Assembly (NCBI RefSeq): GCF_021602155.1
Contig: NZ_BQHY01000004.1
Coordinates: forward strand, 310,001 to 374,000
Length of the DNA: 64,000 nt
Direction: 5' to 3'
Source of the DNA: Pseudomonas parakoreensis
Lineage (GTDB): Bacteria > Pseudomonadota > Gammaproteobacteria > Pseudomonadales > Pseudomonadaceae
This document shows positions 16,245 through 25,169 of the stretch, piece by piece. Positions within the stretch are counted from its first letter, which is position 1. The number at the start of each line of letters is the position of its first letter. The notes under the pieces were generated by a model, which was given only the letters and a program-made list of their open reading frames with translations, did not search any database and had not been told where the DNA came from. The translations under genes and the position numbers were made by a program.

Positions 16245-17696
16245 ATGCGGACCTACCAGGTGTTGATCATCGGCAGCGGATTTGGCGGCCAATGTGCGGC
16301 GGTCAATTTGCTCAAGGCCGGCATTGACGATTTTCGCCTGCTGGAACGAAGGACGTTCTTCGGCGGCACCTGGTGCCAGAACACCTATCCCGGCGCAGCG
16401 GTGGATGTGCCCTCACCGCTGTACTCGCTGTCCTTCGCGCCGTACCGCTGGACGCAGATGTTTGCCACCCAACCTGAACTGCACCGATACACCGAACACG
16501 TCATCGAACGCTTCGGCCTGCGCGAACGCGTGGAACTGCAAACCAACGTCGAACGCATCGAATGGGATGACGCCGCCAGGCAGTGGGCGGTGCACACCAA
16601 CAAGGGGATGTTCTGCGCGCAGTTCGTGATCAACGCCTCCGGACCGTTGAGCCAACCGGTGATCCCACCCTTCCCCGGCCAGGATCGCTTTCAGGGCAAG
16701 ACTTTTCATACAAACAATTGGGATCACAGCTACGACTACCGCGGTAAACGCGTGGCCATCGTCGGCAGCGGCGCCAGTGCCGCGCAGGTCATTCCGGCGA
16801 TTGCCCCCGAGGTCGCACAACTGCATGTATTCCAGCGCACACCACATTGGGTGCTGCCGCGCGCCGATCGCCGGTTCGGGCCTTTGCAGCGCTGGCTGCT
16901 GGGAGTGAAACCGGCCTACAAGCTGCTGCGCTGGCTGCTTTACTGGCAATTCGAAACACGGGTCATCGCCTTCAAATATTCGAAACCGGCGATTCACCTG
17001 GTCCAGCGCCAGGCCCTGCGTTTTCTCAAGCAACAGGTGCCGGACCCGCTGTTGCGCGAAAAACTCACCCCGGACTTCATCATCGGCTGCAAGCGCATCC
17101 TGCTTTCCAGCACCTATTACCCGGCGCTGACCCGACCCAACGTCACCCTGCACAGCCGCGAGCAAGGCATCGCCGCGCTCGATGAAACCGGCATCGTCAC
17201 CCAGGATGGCCAACACATCGAGGTCGACCTGATTGTCTGGTCGACCGGCTACGACGCCACCGACGGCGTGGTCTCTTATCCGGTGACCGGCAAGCACGGC
17301 GTGCAACTCAAGGACGTCTGGGCGCAGTACCCGCGCGCGTACCTGGGCACCAGCCTGCCGGACTTTCCCAACCTGTTCATCGTCACCGGGCCCAACACCG
17401 GCATCGGGCATACCTCGGCGCTGTTCATCATCGAGGCGCAGATGAACTACATCCTCGACTGTATCCACACCCTGCAGGCAAAAGGACTGCGCAGCATCGA
17501 AGTGCGCCCCGACGCGGAACGTACCTACACTGCAATGATCCACCGTGAGATGGAGCGCACGGTATGGAAGTCCGGCGGCTGTCACAGTTGGTATCAAAGC
17601 AAGAGCGGTCATGTGATCGCGATATTTCCGGGCTTCAGTTTCAGCTACTACCGGTTGACCCGGGCGCTGGAACCGGCTGACCACATTCTGTCCTGA
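16245..17696 (+). CDS. Flavin-dependent monooxygenase, Baeyer-Villiger type
   Basis: A 483-residue FAD/NADPH enzyme. The FAD-binding loop is IIGSGFGG (residues 10-15), and a second Rossmann loop reads VAIVGSGASAAQ. Between them lies FQGKTFHTNNWD (149-160), which fits the type I BVMO fingerprint FxGxxxHxxxW(P/D). These enzymes insert oxygen next to a carbonyl, giving an ester or lactone. An alpha/beta hydrolase gene follows 21 bases later, as expected if the ester is then hydrolysed. AAGGAG precedes the ATG. The ketone substrate is unknown. Confidence 0.87.
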   Translation: MRTYQVLIIGSGFGGQCAAVNLLKAGIDDFRLLERRTFFGGTWCQNTYPGAAVDVPSPLYSLSFAPYRWTQMFATQPELHRYTEHVIERFGLRERVELQTNVERIEWDDAARQWAVHTNKGMFCAQFVINASGPLSQPVIPPFPGQDRFQGKTFHTNNWDHSYDYRGKRVAIVGSGASAAQVIPAIAPEVAQLHVFQRTPHWVLPRADRRFGPLQRWLLGVKPAYKLLRWLLYWQFETRVIAFKYSKPAIHLVQRQALRFLKQQVPDPLLREKLTPDFIIGCKRILLSSTYYPALTRPNVTLHSREQGIAALDETGIVTQDGQHIEVDLIVWSTGYDATDGVVSYPVTGKHGVQLKDVWAQYPRAYLGTSLPDFPNLFIVTGPNTGIGHTSALFIIEAQMNYILDCIHTLQAKGLRSIEVRPDAERTYTAMIHREMERTVWKSGGCHSWYQSKSGHVIAIFPGFSFSYYRLTRALEPADHILS

Positions 17697-17717
17697 ACAC
17701 GTAAAAGGAAGACGTCG

Positions 17718-18644
17718 ATGCTTGTGCTGTTTGTCGCTCTCGCGGTTTTCGTGGCCTGGAGCTGGTTGAGTTATCCGGCGATCGGCCATTGGCTGTATGA
17801 CCTGAGCACGGCGCTCGAGGCCAGGATGTACAAGTTGCACAAGATCGAAGTGCCGATTGCCGAAATGACGGTCTCGACCTGGCAAGGTGGGCCCTATGAA
17901 GCCGCCAGCGCGATCCTGATGCTGCACGGCTACAGCGCCGAGAAAAACCTCTGGCTGCGCTTCGCCAGGCACTTTGTCCGCCAGTACCGGGTGATCATTC
18001 CGGACATCGCCGGCCACGGTGAAACCGGCTTCAAGGCCGGTGGCGGCTATGACATTGCGCTGCAGGCCAAGCGCATGATCCAGCTGCTCGACGTGTGCGG
18101 TGTGGAGAAAGTCCACGTGATCGGCAACTCGATGGGCGGCTACATCGCAGCGTGGCTGGCGGCAACCTACCCGGACCGGATTGCCTCACTGGCACTGATC
18201 GACCCGGCCGGCGTCACCGCACCGCAGGCCAGCGACATGGAACGCCATCTGGCCCGTGGACATAACCCGTTCCTGATCAACTCCCGGGAAGAATTCCGCC
18301 AGTTTTATGCGATGACCATGGCCTCGCCACCGTGGGTACCCGGGCTGGTGCTGGACGCCATCGCCCAACGTTACCAACGCCAGCGTGATGAGTTGGAAGA
18401 GATCTTCCGCGACTTTCGCGCCAGCCCGCCGATGGAACCGAAACTGGCCGAAATCAAATGCCCGGCGCTGCTGTTGTGGGGGCGCAAGGACCGTTTGATC
18501 GACGTCAGCAGCGTGCCGGTGTGGAGCAAGGGCATCGCCAATCTGCGGGTCGAAGTGTGGGACGGTGTCGGGCACATGCCGATGGTCGAACAACCGGGGA
18601 ATACTGCGCGGTTGTATCGGGAGTTTCTGGGCAGTCAGCGATGA
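17718..18644 (+). CDS. Membrane-anchored alpha/beta hydrolase
   Basis: A 308-residue alpha/beta-hydrolase. Residues 1-20 are a hydrophobic anchor (LVLFVALAVFVAW). The oxyanion region is LMLHGYSAEKNLW, the nucleophile Ser138 lies in GNSMGG, and the Asp and His of the triad appear as GRKDRLID and GVGHMP. AAAGGAAG precedes the ATG. It follows the BVMO gene on the same strand, so a joint ketone-to-ester-to-acid-plus-alcohol route is inferred. Lipase, esterase or lactonase are all possible. Confidence 0.85.
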   Translation: MLVLFVALAVFVAWSWLSYPAIGHWLYDLSTALEARMYKLHKIEVPIAEMTVSTWQGGPYEAASAILMLHGYSAEKNLWLRFARHFVRQYRVIIPDIAGHGETGFKAGGGYDIALQAKRMIQLLDVCGVEKVHVIGNSMGGYIAAWLAATYPDRIASLALIDPAGVTAPQASDMERHLARGHNPFLINSREEFRQFYAMTMASPPWVPGLVLDAIAQRYQRQRDELEEIFRDFRASPPMEPKLAEIKCPALLLWGRKDRLIDVSSVPVWSKGIANLRVEVWDGVGHMPMVEQPGNTARLYREFLGSQR

Positions 18645-18678
18645 ATCCCACAACTATCCTTGTAGTGAGGGGATTTAT

Positions 18679-18808
18679 TGTGGTGAGGGGATTCATCCCC
18701 GATGGGTTGCAGAGCAGCCCCGGTTCCAGCACCAAGCTGAATCAGACACACCGCATGTTCTGGGTTGGGCTGCTGCGCAGCCAGTCGGGGATAAATCCCC
18801 TCACCACA
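18679..18808. repeat. Inverted repeat with 12-bp perfect ends (TGTGGTGAGGGG)
   Basis: Ends tgtggtgaggggatt and its complement enclose GCAGAGCAGCCC/GGGCTGCTGCGC sub-arms. It is a third REP-like family, distinct from the other two in this window. An extra partial copy of the end (tgtagtgaggggattta) lies at 18661. It fills the gap before glcD. Confidence 0.75.
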
Positions 18809-18836
18809 GGTAATCCCGTCCGCCAATGGAATTGGA

Positions 18837-20336
18837 ATGAACATTCTCTACGACGAACGCCTCGACGGCCCGCTGCCGGAAGTGAACAAGGCTGAGCTGC
18901 TGAAAACCCTGCAGCACGCCCTCCCGGATCTCGACCTTCTGTGGCGCGAAGACGAACTCAAGCCGTACGAATGCGATGGCCTGTCGGCCTATCGCACCAC
19001 GCCGATGCTGGTGGCGCTGCCCCGGCGACTCGATCAGGTACAAACCCTGCTCAGACTCTGCCATCAACACCATGTGCCGGTGGTGGCCCGTGGCGCCGGC
19101 ACCGGGTTGTCGGGCGGCGCGCTGCCGCTGGAAAGCGGCCTGTTGCTGGTGATGGCGCGGTTCAACAACATCCTGCACATCGACCCGGCGGCTCGCACCG
19201 CACGGGTTCAACCCGGGGTGCGCAACCTGGCGATATCCCAGGCGGCGGCGCCGTTCGGCCTGTATTACGCGCCGGATCCGTCGTCGCAGATTGCCTGCTC
19301 GATCGGCGGCAACGTCGCGGAAAATGCCGGTGGCGTGCATTGCCTCAAGTACGGTCTGACCGTACACAACCTGCTGAAGATCGAAGTGCTGACCATCGAA
19401 GGCGAACGTCTGACGCTGGGCAGCGAGGCCCTCGATGCGCCGGGCTTCGATTTGCTGGCGCTGTTCACCGGCTCCGAAGGTTTGCTCGGGATCATCACCG
19501 AAGTCACGGTCAAACTGCTGCCCAGACCGCAGGTCGCCAAGGTGCTGCTGGGCAGCTTCGATTCGGTAGAAAAGGCTGGCCGCGCGGTGGCCGACATCAT
19601 CGCTGCGGGGATTATTCCCGGTGGCCTGGAGATGATGGACAACCTGGCGATCCGCGCCGCCGAAGACTTCATTCACGCCGGTTACCCGGTCGCTGCCGAA
19701 GCGATTCTGCTGTGCGAACTCGATGGTGTCGAAGCCGATGTCCACGACGATTGCCTGCGGGTGCGCGAGGTCATGCTGCAGGCCGGCGCCAGCGAGGTGC
19801 GTCAGGCCCGCGATGAAGCCGAGCGCGTGCGCTTCTGGGCCGGTCGCAAAAACGCCTTTCCGGCGATCGGCCGCTTGTCCCCGGACTACTACTGCATGGA
19901 CGGCACCATCCCGCGTCGCGAATTGCCCGGCGTGCTGCAAGGCATCGCGCGCCTCGGCGCCGAATACGGCTTGCGCGTGGCCAATGTGTTCCATGCCGGT
20001 GATGGCAACATGCACCCGCTGATCCTGTTCGACGCCAACCAGCCCGGTGAACTGCAGCGCGCGGAGGCGTTAGGCGGGAAAATTCTCGAATTGTGCGTGC
20101 ACGTCGGCGGCAGCATCACGGGTGAACACGGCGTCGGTCGCGAGAAAATCAATCAGATGTGTGCGCAATTCAACAGCGCAGAGCTGACCCTGTTCCACGC
20201 CGTCAAAACCGCGTTCGACCCGCAAGGCCTGCTCAACCCCGGCAAGAACATCCCGACTCTGCACCGTTGCGCGGAATTCGGTGCGATGCACATTCATGCC
20301 GGACAATTGCCATTCCCCGAACTGGAGCGCTTCTGA
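18837..20336 (+). CDS. glcD: Glycolate oxidase FAD-binding subunit GlcD
   Basis: A 499-residue FAD-linked oxidase of the vanillyl-alcohol-oxidase fold. The FAD-binding part shows VVARGAGTGLSGGALP and DPSSQIACSIGGNVAENAGG. The C-terminal domain has NVFHAGDGNMHPLILFD and GSITGEHGVGREK. The length fits E. coli GlcD. It oxidises glycolate (or D-lactate) with GlcE and GlcF at the inner membrane. Its stop overlaps the glcE start by one base (TGATG). No glcC regulator is seen nearby. Confidence 0.95.
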   Translation: MNILYDERLDGPLPEVNKAELLKTLQHALPDLDLLWREDELKPYECDGLSAYRTTPMLVALPRRLDQVQTLLRLCHQHHVPVVARGAGTGLSGGALPLESGLLLVMARFNNILHIDPAARTARVQPGVRNLAISQAAAPFGLYYAPDPSSQIACSIGGNVAENAGGVHCLKYGLTVHNLLKIEVLTIEGERLTLGSEALDAPGFDLLALFTGSEGLLGIITEVTVKLLPRPQVAKVLLGSFDSVEKAGRAVADIIAAGIIPGGLEMMDNLAIRAAEDFIHAGYPVAAEAILLCELDGVEADVHDDCLRVREVMLQAGASEVRQARDEAERVRFWAGRKNAFPAIGRLSPDYYCMDGTIPRRELPGVLQGIARLGAEYGLRVANVFHAGDGNMHPLILFDANQPGELQRAEALGGKILELCVHVGGSITGEHGVGREKINQMCAQFNSAELTLFHAVKTAFDPQGLLNPGKNIPTLHRCAEFGAMHIHAGQLPFPELERF

Positions 20337-21385
20337 TGGCTGACGTCGACGCCAGCGGCGCCCTGCTGGATCAGGTCAATCAGGCCCGGGCCAACGCCAC
20401 GCCGCTGAAAATCCAGGGTGGCAACAGCAAGGCGTTTCTGGGGCGCGAGGTGGCCGGCGAAGTGCTCGACACCCGCGCGCACTGCGGCATCGTGCGCTAT
20501 GAACCGACCGAGCTGGTGGTCAGCGTGCGCGCCGGTACGCCGCTGCGCGAGTTGCTCGCGGCGCTCGACGCTGCCGGGCAGATGCTGCCGTGCGAACCGC
20601 CGGCCTTCGGTGACAGTGCCACCGTCGGCGGGATGATCGCCAGCGGACTGTCCGGGCCACGGCGGCCATGGTCAGGTTCGGTGCGCGACTTCGTCCTCGG
20701 TACCCGGGTCATCACAGGCCTTGGCGAGCACCTGCGGTTCGGTGGCGAGGTCATGAAAAACGTTGCCGGCTACGAACTGTCGCGCTTGTTGACTGGCAGT
20801 TTCGGCTGTCTCGGCGTGCTCACCGAGGTCTCGCTGAAAGTCCTGCCGAAACCGCGTCAATGCCTGAGCATCCGCCTCGATATCGACTGCACCCGAGCGC
20901 TGACCAGGCTGGCAGAATGGGGCCAGCAACCGTTGCCGATCAGCGGCGCCTGCCATGACGGGCAAAGCCTGTACCTGCGCCTGGAGGGCGGCGAAGGCTC
21001 GGTGACCGCTGCGCATCAACGACTCGGCGGCGAGCCGCTGGACTCGGTGTTCTGGCGCGATTTGAACGAGCAACGCCTGAGCTTTTTCGACGAGGGTCTG
21101 CCGCTGTGGCGCCTGTCGCTGCCGAACAATCTCGGGCCGCAAGACTTGCCCGGTCAGCAGTTGATCGACTGGGCCGGCGCGCAACGCTGGCTGAAGTCCG
21201 ATCACGAGCACGTTCAGATTCTCGCCCAGGAACTCGGCGGCCATGCCACCTGCTTCACCCATGGCGCCAGCGACACACCGTTCCAGCCGCTGCCGCGCAC
21301 GCTGATGCGTTATCACCGACAACTCAAGGCACAACTCGACCCGCAAGGGCTGTTCAACCCCGGCCGGATGTACGCGGAGTTCTAG
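20336..21385 (+). CDS. glcE: Glycolate oxidase subunit GlcE
   Basis: A 349-residue FAD-binding type 4 protein, shorter than GlcD as expected for GlcE. It has LKIQGGNSKAFLG, CGIVRYEPTELVVSVRAGTPL, GDSATVGGMIASGLSGPRRP and MKNVAGYELSRLLTGSFGCLGVLTEV. The start overlaps the glcD stop. It forms the oxidase complex with GlcD and GlcF. Confidence 0.94.
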   Translation: MADVDASGALLDQVNQARANATPLKIQGGNSKAFLGREVAGEVLDTRAHCGIVRYEPTELVVSVRAGTPLRELLAALDAAGQMLPCEPPAFGDSATVGGMIASGLSGPRRPWSGSVRDFVLGTRVITGLGEHLRFGGEVMKNVAGYELSRLLTGSFGCLGVLTEVSLKVLPKPRQCLSIRLDIDCTRALTRLAEWGQQPLPISGACHDGQSLYLRLEGGEGSVTAAHQRLGGEPLDSVFWRDLNEQRLSFFDEGLPLWRLSLPNNLGPQDLPGQQLIDWAGAQRWLKSDHEHVQILAQELGGHATCFTHGASDTPFQPLPRTLMRYHRQLKAQLDPQGLFNPGRMYAEF

Positions 21386-21387
21386 CC

Positions 21388-22608
21388 ATGCAGACCACCC
21401 TCAGCGAACAATCCCGACAACTGCCGCGCGCGGCCGAGGCGGAAAAGATTCTGCGCACCTGCGTGCATTGCGGTTTTTGCAACGCCACCTGCCCGACCTA
21501 TCAGTTGCTCGGTGATGAGCTCGATGGGCCACGCGGACGCATCTATCTGATCAAGCAAGTGCTCGAAGGAGCGCCGGCCACCGAGCAGACTCAGTTGCAT
21601 CTGGATCGCTGCCTGTCCTGCCGCAATTGCGAAACCACCTGCCCCTCTGGTGTTGACTATCACAACCTGTTGGATATCGGTCGGGCGGTGGTCGATCAGG
21701 CCGTGCCCCGCCCTGCCGCCCAGCGCTTGTTGCGCGAGGGCTTGCGTGCACTGGCGCCGAATCCGGGCGTATTCAAGGGACTGCTGCGCCTGGGTACAAC
21801 ATTCCGGCCCTTGTTGCCGCGAATGTTGGAAAGCAAATTGCCGCAGCGCTCGCCCGTAACCGGCTCACGCCCCGCCCCACGCCATGCGCGGCGGGTGTTG
21901 CTGCTCGAAGGCTGCGTGCAACCGGGCCTGTCGCCGAACACCAATGATGCGACGGCGCGGGTGCTCGATCGACTAGGGATCAGCGTCACGCCGGTGGCCG
22001 AGGCCGGTTGCTGCGGCGCGCTGGACTATCACCTCGACGCCCAGGCCAAGGGCCTCGACCGCGCGCGGCAAAACATCGACGCGTGGTGGCCACAGCTGGA
22101 AAACGGCGCGGAAGCCATCGTGCAGACGGCCAGCGGTTGCGGCGCGTTCATCAAGGATTACGGGCATCTGCTGGCGCAGGATCCGCGCTACGCCGACAAG
22201 GCGCGGCAGATCAGTGAGCGAACGCTGGATCTGGTGCAACTGCTCGCTCAGGAACCTCTGGAGCAAGTGTGCGCCGCCCGCCAGCGGCGGATCGCCGTGC
22301 ATTGCCCCTGCACCCTGCAACATGCGCTGAAACTCGGCGGCGCAGTCGAAGCGCTCTTGACCCGCCTCGGGTTCAATCTCACACCCGTGCCGGACGGTCA
22401 CCTGTGTTGCGGTTCGGCCGGCACTTATTCGCTGACGCAGCCGACCCTCGCCCGGCAATTGCGCGATAACCGCCTCAATGCGCTGGAAAGCGGGCGCCCG
22501 GAGCTGATCGTCACGTCCAACGTCGGCTGCCAGAATCATCTGGCCGGCGCCGGACGCACGCAGGTTTTGCACTGGATCGAACTGGTGGATCAGTCGTTGG
22601 CAGAATGA
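21388..22608 (+). CDS. glcF: Glycolate oxidase iron-sulfur subunit GlcF
   Basis: A 406-residue protein with two 4Fe-4S motifs (CVHCGFCNATCPTY and CLSCRNCETTCPSGVDY) and two CCG domains (GCCGAL, CCGSAGTY). These are the full set for GlcF, which passes electrons from the flavin subunits to the quinone pool. The ATG at 21388 is 2 bases after the glcE stop; the frame is open upstream but that part is glcE in another frame. Confidence 0.95.
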   Translation: MQTTLSEQSRQLPRAAEAEKILRTCVHCGFCNATCPTYQLLGDELDGPRGRIYLIKQVLEGAPATEQTQLHLDRCLSCRNCETTCPSGVDYHNLLDIGRAVVDQAVPRPAAQRLLREGLRALAPNPGVFKGLLRLGTTFRPLLPRMLESKLPQRSPVTGSRPAPRHARRVLLLEGCVQPGLSPNTNDATARVLDRLGISVTPVAEAGCCGALDYHLDAQAKGLDRARQNIDAWWPQLENGAEAIVQTASGCGAFIKDYGHLLAQDPRYADKARQISERTLDLVQLLAQEPLEQVCAARQRRIAVHCPCTLQHALKLGGAVEALLTRLGFNLTPVPDGHLCCGSAGTYSLTQPTLARQLRDNRLNALESGRPELIVTSNVGCQNHLAGAGRTQVLHWIELVDQSLAE

Positions 22609-22627
22609 AGTTCGTAGGATTCTTCGT

Positions 22628-22660
22628 TTGCCGCCGTCGGCGAAGGCTGCGATCTTTTCC
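22628..22660. repeat. Degenerate REP half-site in the hglS leader
   Basis: The stretch with gccgtcggcgaaggctgcga followed by tctttt matches one arm of the REP family seen at 1675 and 24082. It has no partner arm and lies about 40 bases before the hglS start. Confidence 0.55.
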
Positions 22661-22696
22661 TCCATCCTTTACGTGACCGTGGCAGGAATTTTTTTC

Positions 22697-24076
22697 ATGA
22701 CCGTGCAGCCTTTCGTCAGCCCAGACCTGATCCGCCAACGCTTCTCCAAAGCGATGTCCGACATGTACCGCGAAGAAGTGCCGTTGTACGGCGCGCTGAT
22801 GGAATTGGTGGAACAGACCAACCGTGAAGTGCTGGCCGCTCAGCCAGACCTCGCACGGCAGCTCGACAGCACCGGTGAAATCGAGCGCCTGGACATGGAG
22901 CGACACGGCGCGATCCGCGTCGGCACCGGCAAAGAGCTCGCGACCCTCGCGCGCCTGTTCGCGGTGATGGGCATGCAACCGGTGGGCTACTACGACCTGA
23001 CCCCGGCGGGTGTGCCGGTGCACTCCACGGCGTTTCGCGCGGTGCATGAAGCGGCGCTGCAGATCAGCCCGTTTCGGGTGTTCACCTCATTACTGCGCCT
23101 TGAGTTGATCGAAGATCCCGAGTTGCGCGGTTTTGCCGAATCGGTGTTGAACCGGCGTTCGATCTTTACCCCTGCGGCATTGCATCTGATCGAGCGGGCG
23201 GAGTCCGTCGGCGGGCTGAATGAGGATGAAGCCAGGGAATTCGTCCTGCAGGCACTGGAAACCTTTCGCTGGCATCACAGCGCCACCGTCACCGCTGCGC
23301 AGTACCAGACCCTCAGCGCCCAGCACCGTCTGATCGCCGATGTGGTGGCGTTCAAAGGCCCGCACATCAATCACCTGACCCCACGCACCCTGGACATCGA
23401 TATCGTCCAGACGCAGATGCCGGTGCACGGCATCACCCCGAAAGCGGTGATCGAAGGCCCGCCACGCCGCAAGTGCCCGATCCTGTTGCGCCAGACCAGT
23501 TTCAAAGCGCTGGACGAGCCGATCGCTTTCACCGATCAGCACGAGACTCGCGGTAGCCACAGCGCGCGTTTCGGCGAAATCGAACAACGCGGTGCGGCGC
23601 TGACACCCAAAGGCCGGGCGCTGTATGACCGCTTGTTGAACGCCGCGCGCGATGAACTGGGCGACTTTCCCAACGAAGGCAACGCCGCACGTTACAACAC
23701 GCTGATGACCCAACACTTTGGCGAATTTCCTGACAGCGTCGACGGCATGCGTGAACAGGAGCTGGCGTATTTTCGCTATTTCCCCACGGAAAAAGGCTTG
23801 GCAGCGGGCAGCCTCAAATCGACATCGCTGGAGGATTTGCTCCGCGAAGGCCATGTGAAAGCTGAACCGTTGGTGTACGAAGATTTTCTGCCAGTGAGTG
23901 CGGCGGGGATTTTTCAGTCGAACCTTGGGGATGCTGCGCAGACACACTATGGCGAACACTCGAACCGCCAGGCATTCGAACAAGCGCTGGGGCGTGCAAC
24001 CATTGATGAATTGGGGTTGTATGCCGAGACGCAGCGGCGCTCGATTGAGGAGTGTCTGGCAGCGCTTTCGCGCTGA
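22697..24076 (+). CDS. hglS: 2-Oxoadipate dioxygenase/decarboxylase (VOC family, formerly DUF1338/YdcJ)
   Basis: A 459-residue protein. From ATG 22697 the numbering matches the published P. putida HglS residues exactly: His70 and Arg74 (MERHGAIR), His226 (GPHINHLTPR) and Glu294 (RFGE). His70, His226 and Glu294 bind Fe(II). The enzyme turns 2-oxoadipate into D-2-hydroxyglutarate in the D-lysine branch of lysine catabolism. The upstream-extended frame runs into REP-like sequence and is rejected. Placement directly after glcDEF is unusual and may or may not be functional. Confidence 0.93.
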   Translation: MTVQPFVSPDLIRQRFSKAMSDMYREEVPLYGALMELVEQTNREVLAAQPDLARQLDSTGEIERLDMERHGAIRVGTGKELATLARLFAVMGMQPVGYYDLTPAGVPVHSTAFRAVHEAALQISPFRVFTSLLRLELIEDPELRGFAESVLNRRSIFTPAALHLIERAESVGGLNEDEAREFVLQALETFRWHHSATVTAAQYQTLSAQHRLIADVVAFKGPHINHLTPRTLDIDIVQTQMPVHGITPKAVIEGPPRRKCPILLRQTSFKALDEPIAFTDQHETRGSHSARFGEIEQRGAALTPKGRALYDRLLNAARDELGDFPNEGNAARYNTLMTQHFGEFPDSVDGMREQELAYFRYFPTEKGLAAGSLKSTSLEDLLREGHVKAEPLVYEDFLPVSAAGIFQSNLGDAAQTHYGEHSNRQAFEQALGRATIDELGLYAETQRRSIEECLAALSR

Positions 24077-24081
24077 AAGAT

Positions 24082-24162
24082 CAAAAGATCGCAGCCTGCG
24101 GCAGCTCCTACAGATGGAATGTGTTTCCCCCTGTAGGAGCTGCCGCAGGCTGCGATCTTTTG
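24082..24162. repeat. REP-type inverted repeat (GCTGCCGCAGGCTGCGATC family)
   Basis: Inverted arms run from caaaagatcgcagcctgcgg to its complement. It lies between the convergent hglS and DJ-1 genes and is the same family as at 1675 and 38866. Confidence 0.85.
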
Positions 24163-24171
24163 CTTTTGCTA

Positions 24172-24849
24172 TTAGCGCAACCGTGACAACAACGCGAAAG
24201 CCGTCTCCTCCGACGACGCCGGATTCTGCCCCGTCAGCAACAATCCATCTTCACGGGTGTAGCTCGACCAGTCCGCGCCCTTGGAGAAAATCCCGCCCTT
24301 GGCCTTGAGCTCATCCTCTACCAGAAACGGCACCACGTCCGTCAGCCCTACCGCCTCCTCTTCACTGTTGGTAAAGCCTGTCACCTGCTTACCCTTGACC
24401 AATGGCTGACCGTCCGCACCTTTGACATGGCGCAGCACTCCGGGCGCATGACACACCGCCGCCACCGGTTTGCCACTGTTGTAAAACGCTTCGATCAGCG
24501 CAATCGAATGGCGGTCTTCAGCCAGGTCCCACAACGGGCCGTGGCCGCCGGGATAGAACACGGCATCGAAATCCGCAGCCTTTACCGTGTCCAGCTTGAC
24601 TGTCGACGACAATGCCGACTGGGCGGCAGAATCCTTGCGAAAGCGCTCGGTTGCGGCGGTCTGCGCATCGGGCTCGTCACTTTTCGGGTCCAGCGGTGGC
24701 TGGCCCCCCTTGGGCGAGGTCAGCGTCAGTTGCGCGCCGGCATCCTTGAACACGTAATACGGCGCGGCGAATTCTTCCAGCCAGAAGCCGGTTTTCTTGC
24801 CGGTATCACCCAGTTGATCGTGGGACGTTAAAACCATCAGGATTTTCAT
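24172..24849 (-). CDS. DJ-1/PfpI-family type 1 glutamine amidotransferase-like protein
   Basis: A 225-residue protein. The nucleophile is Cys133 in VAAVCHAPGVL, with the adjacent His134 and an acidic Glu25 or Glu26 in GFWLEE, as in Hsp31-like proteins and glutathione-independent glyoxalases. FYPGGHGPLWDLA is the usual oxyanion loop. Likely roles are methylglyoxal detoxification or protein deglycation; biochemical identity is not shown. It is divergent from hcp across a 406-base region rich in dyads. Confidence 0.87.
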   Translation of the reverse strand: MKILMVLTSHDQLGDTGKKTGFWLEEFAAPYYVFKDAGAQLTLTSPKGGQPPLDPKSDEPDAQTAATERFRKDSAAQSALSSTVKLDTVKAADFDAVFYPGGHGPLWDLAEDRHSIALIEAFYNSGKPVAAVCHAPGVLRHVKGADGQPLVKGKQVTGFTNSEEEAVGLTDVVPFLVEDELKAKGGIFSKGADWSSYTREDGLLLTGQNPASSEETAFALLSRLR

Positions 24850-24960
24850 GTCGTTCTCACTCGCGGTGGGGAATGTTCAGACGCCTGCGGCGCAGTCGTG
24901 AGTGATTGACCGTCGCGCTGGGTGGATCGTTTCAAACGCTCGACGCTGGCACTTGGCCTT

Positions 24961-24983
24961 ACTGCGCAACTTCTTGCGCACTT
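24961..24983. promoter_or_regulatory. First copy of an 18-bp dyad TGCGCAA-N4-TTGCGCA
   Basis: TGCGCAACTTCTTGCGCA (24963-24980) is a perfect dyad with a 4-base spacer. Two further copies lie at 25042-25087. It sits in the divergent region between the DJ-1 gene and hcp, where an operator would be expected. The regulator is not known. Confidence 0.5.
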
Positions 24984-25041
24984 GTCCGGCAAAAAACGTG
25001 ACTTGTCGCGCTACAGCCCTTGATCGGAGAGGCTTACAGCC

Positions 25042-25087
25042 AAGTGCGCAACTTCTTGCGCAGTACTGCGCAAGAAGTTGCGCACTT
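25042..25087. promoter_or_regulatory. 46-bp perfect palindrome made of two TGCGCAA-N4-TTGCGCA dyads
   Basis: Positions 25042-25064 and 25065-25087 are exact reverse complements, 23 bases each (the arm starts AAGTGCGCAACTTCTTGCGC). Each arm is itself an 18-bp dyad with a CTTC or GAAG spacer. There is no T-run, so it is not a typical terminator. It could bind two dimers cooperatively upstream of hcp. Confidence 0.6.
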
Positions 25088-25169
25088 TCCATCTCGATTC
25101 AATGAAAACATCGGCAAAACCGCAGGCTACAGCCGCTTCACCCCCGGCTGCCGGGGCCTTCGACAAACC

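Noticed and set aside
16413-18116. A 567-codon open frame antisense to the monooxygenase
   Set aside because: The plus strand has intact FAD, NADPH and BVMO motifs. The antisense frame crosses a gene boundary and shows no family signature.
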